DNA of 64,000 nucleotides from Micromonospora sp. MW-13 (lineage in GTDB: Bacteria > Actinomycetota > Actinomycetes > Mycobacteriales > Micromonosporaceae). The notes under the pieces are model-generated. The model was not told the origin of the DNA, did no database searches, and was given only the letters and a program-made list of their open reading frames with translations. This document shows positions 40,120-48,200 of this stretch, one piece after another; position 1 is the stretch's first letter, and every line of letters starts with the position of its first letter. Location of the stretch: positions 1 through 64,000 of the forward strand of contig NZ_QKKX01000032.1 of the NCBI RefSeq assembly GCF_003434305.1. The letters are read 5' to 3'. The translations under genes were made by a program, and so were the position numbers.

Positions 40120-42905
40120 CGGGCGGCTCCGATCGCCTCGGCCAGCCCGCGCACGGTCTGGTGCAGGTAGAGGTGGCGGGGGGTGAGGTCGGCCAGGCCC
40201 TGGTCGCGCAGCTCGTTGAGCAGCCGCAGGGCCAGCAGCGAGTTGCCGCCGAGGTCGAAGAAGTTGTCCTCCGGCCCCACCTCGGCGCCGAGTACCCGCT
40301 GCCAGATCACCCGGATCCGCTCGTCCAGCCCCGCGTCGTCGGCCGGGGTGGGGGCCTGGTCCGCGGCGGGGATCGCGGGGGCGGGCAGCCGGGCCGCGTC
40401 GAGCTTGCCGTTGGCGGTCAGCGGCAGCGCGGGCAGCGCGGTGATCGTCGCCGGGACCATGTAGTCGGGCAGCAGCCGGGCCGCCCGGCGGCGCAGCTCG
40501 GCCACCGAGCCCGCGGCGTCGGCGAGCACCACGTACGCGTGCAGCCGGGTGTCGGCGGCCTCCGCGCCGGTCTCGACCACCACCGCCACGGCGAGCGCGG
40601 CCGGGTCGTCCAGCAGCACCTGGCGGATCTCGTCCAGCTCGATGCGGTAGCCGCGCACCTTCACCTGGTTGTCGAGGCGACCCAGGTGCTCCAGCCGGCC
40701 GTCGGGCAGCAGCCGGCCCCGGTCGCCGCTGCGGTACATCCGCCCGCCGGAGAACGGGTCGGGCCGGAACCGCTCGGCGGTCAGCTCCGGGCGGTGCAGG
40801 TAGCCGTCGGCCACCCCGGCCCCGCCGACGTGGATCTCTCCCGCCGCGCCGGGGGGCAGCAGCCGGCCGGCCGGGTCGAGCACGTACACCCGCCAGCCGG
40901 GCAGGGCCCGGCCCACCGACCGGCTGCCGGCCAGTGCGAGCCCCCGGTCGAGGGTCTGCGCGGTGACGTGCACCGTGGTCTCGGTGATGCCGAACATGTT
41001 CACCACCCGGCAGTCGGTCTCCGGGTGGCGGTCGTACCAGCCGGTGAGCATCCGGGCGTCCAGCGGTTCGCCGCCGAAGACGACCAGCCGCACGGCGAGC
41101 GGGACGGCGGCCCGCCGGTCGACGTCGAGTAGCTGCGCGAACGCCGACGGGGTCTGGTTGAGCACGGTCACCCGCTCGGCGGCGAGCAGGTCGTGGAACT
41201 CGCCCGGGGAGCGCACCACCAGGTGTGGGACGACGACCAGGTGCCCGCCGGTGAGCAGGCAGCCCCAGATCTCCCAGACGGAGAAGTCGAAGGCGCTGGA
41301 GTGGAACATCGTCCAGGTGTCGTGCTGGCCGAGCCCGAAGTCGGCGGCGGTGGCGTCGACCAGCGCCAGGACGTTGCGGTGCGGGACCCGCACGCCCTTG
41401 GGCCGGCCGGTGGAGCCGGAGGTGTAGATGACGTACGCCGGGTCGTCCGGCCCGCCGACGGGCGGCTGCGCAGGGCGGGATCCCTCGGCGGGTGGCCCGT
41501 CGCCGAGCCGATCGGCGGGCGGCCCGTCGCCGGTCAGCCCGGCGGCGTCGACGCCCCCGGCGCCGATCAGCAGGGCGACGCCGGAGTCCTCGACGGTGTA
41601 GCGGACCCGGTCGACCGGGTAGGCCGGGTCGACCGGCACGTACGCGGCTCCGGCGCGGAGCACGCCGAGCAGCACCGCGATCAGGTCGACGCTGCGGTCC
41701 AGGCAGACCCCGACCAGGTCGCCGGGGGCGATCCCGCGCGCCGCGAGGCCCCGGGCCACCCGGCGGGCGCGGTCGTCCAGTTCGCCGTACGTCAGCCGCT
41801 CGCCGGCGCAGGAGACGGCCGGCGCGTCCGGGTGGGTCGCGGCGTGCCGGGCGATCCGGTCGTGGATGGTGTCCTTCGCGGCGGGCAGCTCACCGGGACC
41901 CCGGCCCAGGGCGACGATCGCGGCCCGCTCGGCGTCGCCGAGCGGGTCGCAGTCGTCCAGCGGGCGGTCCGGCTCGGCGAGGACCTGCCCGAGGACCCGG
42001 ACGACCTGGCGGGCGAACGCCTCGACCAGGTCGGCCGCCCACGCGGCGGTGCGGTGGTGGCAGGCGAGGGTGGTGCCGGCCAGCGCCAGGGTGAGCGGCC
42101 ACACCGGCGCCAGGCAGGGCCGGTACGCGTCGGCGGTGCTGTCCGCGTCGAGCACGCCCACCTCGACGTCGAGCAGCCCGGCCGGCGCCTGGATCCCGGG
42201 GGCCGGCCAGGGCGACCCGGGCCCCGCCGTGGCGAGCAGGTCGCGGGCACCGCCGTCCACCGGTACCGCGACGACGGTCAGCCGCTCGCCGACGACCGCG
42301 CCGACCCGGGGCCGGCGCACCCCCCGGTACCGGGCCAGCACCGCGCCGACGGCGGCGACCAGGGCGGTCAGGTCGGTGCCGGCCGGCACGGCGACGGCGT
42401 GCACGGCGGTCCGGTCCACCCCGGGGTCGCCGCGCAGCCACCCTGCGTCGCCCGCGTCGTCGCCGGCCGACGGCTCCACGGCCGACAGCTCCACGGCCGA
42501 CGGCCCCACGGCCGACGGCTCTACCGCCGACAGCTCCACGGCGATGGTGGGCTCGGTGAGCTGGGTGAGTTCGGTGAGCAGGGCGCCGAGGCGGTGCCGG
42601 CCGAGGGCGGGCCGGCGGGCGACCAGCACCAGGTCGGCGCCGTCGTCGTGGCGCAGCAGCACCGCCCGCAGGTCGGGGCCGCCGGCCGGCAGGGGCCGGG
42701 CCAGCTCGGCGTCCCGGCGGGTCGCCGCGAGTCCCGCCAGGACCCGCTCGACCCACAGCCGTCCCGCGGCCAGCCGGTGCCGGCGGGTGACGGCGGCGAA
42801 CCGGTCGGCCAGCCGGTCCGGGTCGGCGTCGGCGGCCAGCCGGACGGCCGCCGCGTGGCACAGCCGCGCCGGGTCTGGGTGCTGGGCGCTGTGCTGGGCG
42901 TTCAT
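40116..42905 (-). CDS. NRPS: degenerate C-A(Thr)-T
   Basis: A 929-residue synthetase. The first ~340 residues resemble a condensation domain but have no HHxxxDG and contain a repetitive AVELS/AVEPS segment, so they are unlikely to condense. The A domain (about 350-840) has YTSGSTGRPKGV, YRSGD and NGK; pocket residues read by eye give DFWNVGMVHK, close to the standard threonine code DFWNIGMVHK. T has Ser889 in FFDLGGNSL. With no working C domain it probably acts as a stand-alone aminoacyl donor, like SyrB1. An SDR and two thioesterase-like proteins are encoded just upstream. Confidence 0.9.
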   Translation of the reverse strand: MNAQHSAQHPDPARLCHAAAVRLAADADPDRLADRFAAVTRRHRLAAGRLWVERVLAGLAATRRDAELARPLPAGGPDLRAVLLRHDDGADLVLVARRPALGRHRLGALLTELTQLTEPTIAVELSAVEPSAVGPSAVELSAVEPSAGDDAGDAGWLRGDPGVDRTAVHAVAVPAGTDLTALVAAVGAVLARYRGVRRPRVGAVVGERLTVVAVPVDGGARDLLATAGPGSPWPAPGIQAPAGLLDVEVGVLDADSTADAYRPCLAPVWPLTLALAGTTLACHHRTAAWAADLVEAFARQVVRVLGQVLAEPDRPLDDCDPLGDAERAAIVALGRGPGELPAAKDTIHDRIARHAATHPDAPAVSCAGERLTYGELDDRARRVARGLAARGIAPGDLVGVCLDRSVDLIAVLLGVLRAGAAYVPVDPAYPVDRVRYTVEDSGVALLIGAGGVDAAGLTGDGPPADRLGDGPPAEGSRPAQPPVGGPDDPAYVIYTSGSTGRPKGVRVPHRNVLALVDATAADFGLGQHDTWTMFHSSAFDFSVWEIWGCLLTGGHLVVVPHLVVRSPGEFHDLLAAERVTVLNQTPSAFAQLLDVDRRAAVPLAVRLVVFGGEPLDARMLTGWYDRHPETDCRVVNMFGITETTVHVTAQTLDRGLALAGSRSVGRALPGWRVYVLDPAGRLLPPGAAGEIHVGGAGVADGYLHRPELTAERFRPDPFSGGRMYRSGDRGRLLPDGRLEHLGRLDNQVKVRGYRIELDEIRQVLLDDPAALAVAVVVETGAEAADTRLHAYVVLADAAGSVAELRRRAARLLPDYMVPATITALPALPLTANGKLDAARLPAPAIPAADQAPTPADDAGLDERIRVIWQRVLGAEVGPEDNFFDLGGNSLLALRLLNELRDQGLADLTPRHLYLHQTVRGLAEAIGAAR
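42466..42540. repeat. 15-bp tandem repeat, five units, inside an NRPS gene
   Basis: Five consecutive 15-bp units of the type GCCGACGGCTCCACG (units begin at 42466, 42481, 42496, 42511, 42526). They encode a pentapeptide repeat A-V-E/G-L/P-S in the degenerate C domain of the Thr-activating synthetase. In-frame copy-number change would be tolerated. Confidence 0.85.
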
Positions 42906-43768
42906 CGGGCGGTGAACCCCCCGTCGACGGTGATGACGGCGCCGGTGACCTGCGCCGACTCGTCGGAGGCGAGCCAGAGGGCGGCCTGCGCCACCGACCC
43001 GGGCTCGATCAGCGCGTTCATCGGCTGGGCCTGCACGAAGGTCTCCTCGTGCTCGGCGACCGGGACCTCCAGCGACCGGGCGATCTCGGCGAGCATCCGG
43101 CCCTCCACGTGCGGGTCGTCGCGGACCGAGCCGGGGCACAGCGCGTTGACCCGCACCTTCAGCGGGGCGTAGTCGAGCGCGGCGGCCCGGGTCAGCCCGA
43201 CCAGGCCGTGCTTGGCGGCGACGTAGCCGGCGAAGTGCCGGTAGCCGACCAGGCCGGCGGTGGAGGCGACGTTGACGATGCTGCCGGCGCGCTGCCGGCA
43301 CATCACCTCGCCGACCGCGCTGATCATCCGCCACGGCCCGGACAGGTCGACGTCCAGCATGAGCTGCCACTCGGCCTCGGTGATCTCGTGGGTCGGCTTG
43401 CCCGACGGCGCGGCGATGCCGGCGTTGTTGACCAGCACGTCCACCCGGCCGAACCGGTCCAGGCACAGCGCGACGGCGGCCCGGACGGCGGCGGAGTCCC
43501 GCACGTCGGCCCGCACCGGGTACGCGGCCACCCCGTACCCGGCGCACAGGTCGGCGGTGTGCGCGAGCTGGCTGGCCGAGCCGAGCGGGTACGGCACCCC
43601 AGGCAGGTCGGCGGCCAGGTCGACGAGGACCACGTCGGCGCCCTGCGCGGCGAACGCGACCGCGCAGGAGCGGCCCAGTCCCCGGGCGGCGCCGGTGACG
43701 ATGGCGGTCTTGCCGGCCAGCCGGTCGCCGGTGACCACCGGAGCGGGCCGGGTCAGCGCCTCGGTCAT
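42902..43768 (-). CDS. SDR-family oxidoreductase, mycofactocin-coupled type
   Basis: A 288-residue short-chain dehydrogenase. The Rossmann motif is VTGAARGLGRS; then NNAG, the catalytic Ser in VNVASTAGLVGY, and YVAAK. Between beta2 and alpha3 is an insertion (VDLAADLPGVPYPLGSASQLAHTADLCAGYG) like that of mycofactocin-dependent SDRs, in which NAD is held permanently and mycofactocin re-oxidises it. The ATG overlaps the thioesterase stop. In context it would oxidise a hydroxyl (Thr beta-OH or a hydroxylated Glu) or reduce a carbonyl on a carrier-bound residue. No mycofactocin genes are in the window. Confidence 0.8.
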   Translation of the reverse strand: MTEALTRPAPVVTGDRLAGKTAIVTGAARGLGRSCAVAFAAQGADVVLVDLAADLPGVPYPLGSASQLAHTADLCAGYGVAAYPVRADVRDSAAVRAAVALCLDRFGRVDVLVNNAGIAAPSGKPTHEITEAEWQLMLDVDLSGPWRMISAVGEVMCRQRAGSIVNVASTAGLVGYRHFAGYVAAKHGLVGLTRAAALDYAPLKVRVNALCPGSVRDDPHVEGRMLAEIARSLEVPVAEHEETFVQAQPMNALIEPGSVAQAALWLASDESAQVTGAVITVDGGFTAR

Positions 43769-44466
43769 TGCGCCAGCTCCCGCCCGACCAGGTCGAGCAG
43801 GGCAGCCGGGGAGTCGGCCAGGTACATGTGGCCGCCGGGCAGCCGCCGGGTGGCGAAGCCTGCCGAGGTGACCCGCTCCCAGCCGACCAGCGCCGCGTCG
43901 GCGACGAGGGCGTCGTCGGCGCCGCGCAGCGCGGTGACCGGCACCTCGATCCGCTTGTCGGACGCCGGCCGGTACGTCTCGTGCAACTCCACGTCGGCGC
44001 GCAGCCCGGGCAACAGCAGCTCCCGCATGTCCGGGTCCTCCAGGGCCGGGTGGGTGTAGCCGGCGAACTCCTCCACCCGGGCGACGAACTCGGCGTCGGG
44101 CAGGTCGGCGGCGGTGCGGTCCCGGCCCGACCAGGGGTCGGGCGAGCCGCTGACGAACAGGTGCGCCACGGTCACCCCGGCCGCCCCGGTCAGCCGGCGG
44201 GTCATCTCGTACGCCAGGACCGCGCCCATGCTGTGCCCGAACAGGGCCACCCGGTCCGCCCCGGCGGCCAGTTCCAGCACCTCGTCGAGCAGCCCGTCGA
44301 CGGCCTGCTCCATCCGGCGGTAGGGCTCCTCGACGAACCGCTTCTCCCGCCCGGGCAGCGACACCGGGGCGACCTCCAGCTCGGGCGGGGCGAGGCGACG
44401 CCACGGTTGGTACACCGACGCGCCCGCGCCGGCGTACGGGAAGCAGAGCAGTGTCGTGCGGGTCAA
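43765..44466 (-). CDS. type II thioesterase (Ser nucleophile)
   Basis: A 233-residue stand-alone thioesterase that clears misloaded acyl groups from carrier domains. It has FPYAGAGASVYQPW, the nucleophile in LFGHSMGAVLAYE, Asp in LRGADDALV and His in LPGGHMYL, all canonical. The TTG start at 44466 overlaps the previous stop (TTGA), consistent with the coupling elsewhere in the operon. It is the housekeeping partner of the NRPS, unlike the neighbouring Cys-type homologue. Confidence 0.9.
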   Translation of the reverse strand: MTRTTLLCFPYAGAGASVYQPWRRLAPPELEVAPVSLPGREKRFVEEPYRRMEQAVDGLLDEVLELAAGADRVALFGHSMGAVLAYEMTRRLTGAAGVTVAHLFVSGSPDPWSGRDRTAADLPDAEFVARVEEFAGYTHPALEDPDMRELLLPGLRADVELHETYRPASDKRIEVPVTALRGADDALVADAALVGWERVTSAGFATRRLPGGHMYLADSPAALLDLVGRELAQ

Positions 44467-45218
44467 GACGGCTCCTTGCCGACGAGGGCGGACCGGACGG
44501 CGCGCAGCAGTCCGGCGTCTGCCCGGGCGAGCAGGTCGTGCCCGCCGGGCACGGTCAACGTGGTGCAGCCGGCGATGGTCAGGTCGGCCCAGGCCGCCGC
44601 CTGCGTCGCCGGCACGTGCGGGTCGGCGTCGCCGACGATCGCGGTGACCGGGACGCCCACCGGGTCCGGGTCGCGCAGCCGGTAGCTGCGGCCCAGCTCG
44701 AAGTCGGCGCGAGCCGCCGGCAGCGCCGCCGCGGCCAGCTCCGGGTGCCCGGCGACCGCCGGTGGCATGGTGCCCAGCGCCACCAGCTCGGCGAGGAACG
44801 CGGCGTCGTCCACGGCGGACCAGTCCGGCTCGACGCCGGCGAGGTGCGGGGGCACCGCCGAGGAGACCACCAGCAGGTCGGCGGGGCGGTGGCCGCGCCG
44901 GACCAGCCGCCGGACCAGCTCGAACGCCACGTACGCGCCGAGGCAGTCGCCGTAGACCGCGTACGGGCGGTCCAGGTGGGGGGCGAGGGCCGCCTCCAGG
45001 GCCTGCACCAGCGGGGTCATCCGGCGGGGCGCGGGCTCGTCGGCCCGTTCCCGCCGGCCCGGGTACTGCACGGCGTTGACCTCGACGGACCGGGGCAGCC
45101 CGGCCCGCCAGGTCTCGAACGCCCCCGCGTTGCCGCCCGCGTACGGCAGGCAGAACAGCCGCAGCGCGGGGCGGGGCACCGGCGCGCGGACCACCAGCCA
45201 GGGGGTGTGCTCAGCCAT
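44463..45218 (-). CDS. thioesterase-like alpha/beta hydrolase with Cys nucleophile (possible aminoacyl shuttle)
   Basis: A 251-residue type II thioesterase homologue (LFCLPYAGGNAGAFETW, then the nucleophile elbow YGDCLGAYVAFE, Asp in VGDADPHVP, His in VPGGHDLL). The usual GHSMG is replaced by GDCLG, so Cys92 is the nucleophile. Cys-nucleophile relatives SyrC and CmaE do not hydrolyse but transfer aminoacyl groups between carrier domains. Three carriers in this operon lack their own A domain, and a canonical Ser thioesterase sits right next to this gene, so a transfer role is attractive. A slow hydrolytic thioesterase is the alternative. The start overlaps the stop of the upstream NRPS. Confidence 0.82.
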   Translation of the reverse strand: MAEHTPWLVVRAPVPRPALRLFCLPYAGGNAGAFETWRAGLPRSVEVNAVQYPGRRERADEPAPRRMTPLVQALEAALAPHLDRPYAVYGDCLGAYVAFELVRRLVRRGHRPADLLVVSSAVPPHLAGVEPDWSAVDDAAFLAELVALGTMPPAVAGHPELAAAALPAARADFELGRSYRLRDPDPVGVPVTAIVGDADPHVPATQAAAWADLTIAGCTTLTVPGGHDLLARADAGLLRAVRSALVGKEPS

Positions 45219-48200
45219 GCCGGGCCACCCGGTCGACGAGCGCCCCGAAGTCGTCCAGGGCGACGAACTCGGCCAGGGTCAGGTCGCTGCCGTAGCGCTG
45301 CCGCAGCCCGGCGACCAGCCGCAGGGCGCGCAGCGAGTCCCCGCCGGCCGCGACGAACCCGGTGTCGTCGGAGCGCGGCGCCACCCCGACGACCTCCCGC
45401 CACAGCCCGGCGACCCGGGCGGACCAGCGGGACCGGGCGTCGGTGGGCAGCGCCCCGGCCGACCCGACCGGCGGCAGCGGCGCGGTCGGGTCCGCGGCCA
45501 GCAGCCGGGTGAACGTCCCGGCGAGCCGGTCGGCCCAGTCGTCGTCGAAGCGCCGGCCGTCGTACTGGAGGGTGAGGGCGAGCCGGCCGGTGTCCGGGGC
45601 CACCTCGACGTCGACGGCGAGGCTGAACGCGACGTCGACGGTGATCCCCCGGCTGGCCACGATCCGGGGGCCGGCGGCGTCGGCGGCGGCGTGGAAGTGG
45701 GTGTAGTTGAAGAAGCTGTCGAAGCGGGGGCCGGTGCCGCCGGCCCGGACGATCTCGGCGAGCGGGAACCGGTGGTGCCCCATCAGGGACCGCTCGACGT
45801 GCCACGCGTCGCCGGCCAGCTCGGCCAGCGGCCGGTCGCGCAGGGTCGCGGTGACCGGCAGGGTGTTGAGGAACAGCCCGAGGGTGGCGTCGCTGCCCTC
45901 GCCCTCGGGCCGGCCGCCGACCACCAGGCCGGAGACCACCTCGTCCCGGCCGGTCGTCTCGCCGAGCGCCCGCAGGTGCACCGCCAGCAGGTACGCCTTC
46001 ACCGGCACCCCGGCCGCGCGGGCGGCCCCGGTGACCCGGTCGGTGACGGCCGCCTCCAGCGGCACCCGCCGGGTGACGGTGATCCGAGGGGCCGGGCCGC
46101 CGAGCAGCAGCGGCGGTGCCGACCCGGCGCCGTCCAGCCAGTACCGGCGGGCGGCCGGGTCGGCGAGGGCGGCCCGCTCGGCGGCCACGTAGGCGCGGAA
46201 CGGCAACGCCGCCGGGGCCGGCGCGGACCGGCCGGCGCGGCGACGCTCGTGGTCGGCCAGCAGGGCGCGGACGAACGCCTCCAGGCTCCAGCCGTCGAGG
46301 ACGGCGTGGTGCTCGGCGACGACCAGGGTGAACCCGTCGGCGCCCTCGTCGAGGGCGTACAGCCGGACCAGCGGCGGGCGGGCCACGTCGAACGGGCGGG
46401 TCCGCTCGGCCTCGACCAGGGCGTCGATTCGGGCCCGCCGGGTCTCCTCGTCGGCCCCGGCCAGGTCGTGCACCGGCACCTCGACCGGCACGTCGGCGTG
46501 CACCAGTTGCAGCGGCTCGGCGTACCCGCCGGGGGCGAAGCCGGTGCGCAGCACCGGGTGCGCGGCCACCAGGGCGGCGAACGCGGCCCGCAGCGCGTCG
46601 GCGTCGAGCGGCGCGTCGACCCGGTGCGCGGTGACGTTGTGGTACGTCGCCGGGTCGCCGGTCAGCTCGCAGTGGTAGAGCATGCCCTGTTGCAGCGCCG
46701 TCATCGGGTACGCGTCGACCACCCCGGCCGGCAGCCGGTCCCGGTCGGCGGCGGCCAGCAGCGCGAACGCGCCGGTGTCGGGCTGCTCCCGGGCGGGCTG
46801 GCCGGCGGCGTCGGCCGCCCCGGCGTCCGGGTCGGCGAGGCTGATCTCGCCGTGCGTGACCAACTCCCGGATCGACTGGTGGACGAAGATGTCCCGCAGC
46901 CGGAACGACAGGCCCCGCCGGTTGGCCGCGACCTGCATCTGGATGCTGCGGATCGAGTCGCCGCCGAGGGCGAAGAAGCTCTCGGTCACCCCGACCGTCG
47001 GCACGCCGAGCACCTCCCGCCACGCCTCGACGAGGATCTCCTCGGCCCGGTTGGCGGGGGCCACCTGCGGGCCGGTGGGCCGGCGGCCCGGCTCGGGGGC
47101 CGGTAGGGCTGCCCGGTCGAGCTTGCCGTTGCCGGTCAGCGGCAGCGCGTCGAGGACCACCACGGCGGCCGGGACCAGGTGCGCCGGCAGCCGGTCGGCC
47201 AGCCACCCGGCGAGCCGGTCCGCCAGCGGCTCGCCGCCGGCCGGTTCGGGGGCGGTGACCACCGGGCGGGGGTCGTCGGCGTACTCGGGACGCACGGCGT
47301 GCAGGGTGTACCGGTCGGTGCCGACGAGCAGGTCGTCCTGGCGGGTGACCACGTCGAAGCCGCGCTCCTCGAAGAAGGCGATCAGCTCGTCGAGGCGGCC
47401 CTCGGTGGCGGTGCCGACGCCGTCGTGCACCTCCATCGCGACCTGGGCGACCAGCGGCCAGTGCCGCTCGTGCAGGCCGGCGAGCACGTCCGCCTCGGCC
47501 CGCTGCACGTCGATCTTCAGCAGGTCGATGCGCTCGGGGGCCACCTCGTCGATCACGTCGGACAGCGGCCGGACGTCCACCGTCAGCGTGTCCCCGGCGA
47601 ACCGCTCCTGGAGCAGCTCGTCGACCCGGTCGAGCAGGGCGTCCCGGTCGGCCTCGCCCCGGTCCCGCTCGTTGGTCAGGAACCGCTTGATGACGGCCCG
47701 CTCGGCGTCCGGGTCGGCGTACTCGGCGTGGCCGGACATCATGGCGTAGCCCGGGTAGTAGGTGAAGCTCACCTGCCCGGGGCCGGCGGCGAGCCCGTAC
47801 GGGTGCACGCTGGCCGGGACGCCGAAGGCGGCCACGTTGCGGCGCAGCGCGTCGGCCACCGACGGCACCGGCTCGAACGCGTGGATGGTGGCGTCCGGGC
47901 AGACGGCGTGCACGAACAGGGAGAACATGCCGATGTTCGCGCCGACGTCGAAGACCGTGGCGCCGTGGCGCAGCACCACCCCGTCGCGCAGGTACACCTG
48001 CTGGACGAAGATCTCGTCGTACAGGTAGCGGGTCTCGTGCGGGTTGATCCCGACGACCCGGTCCACGTCGACCGTCGCGCCCGCGTCGGCCGGGGTGACG
48101 TAGCCGACCAGCCGGGCGCCGTGCCCGTCGTCGTCGCGGGCCACCACGGCGGCGTCGGCGACCCCGGGGTGCCGGCGCAGTGCGGCGGCGACCTCCCCCG

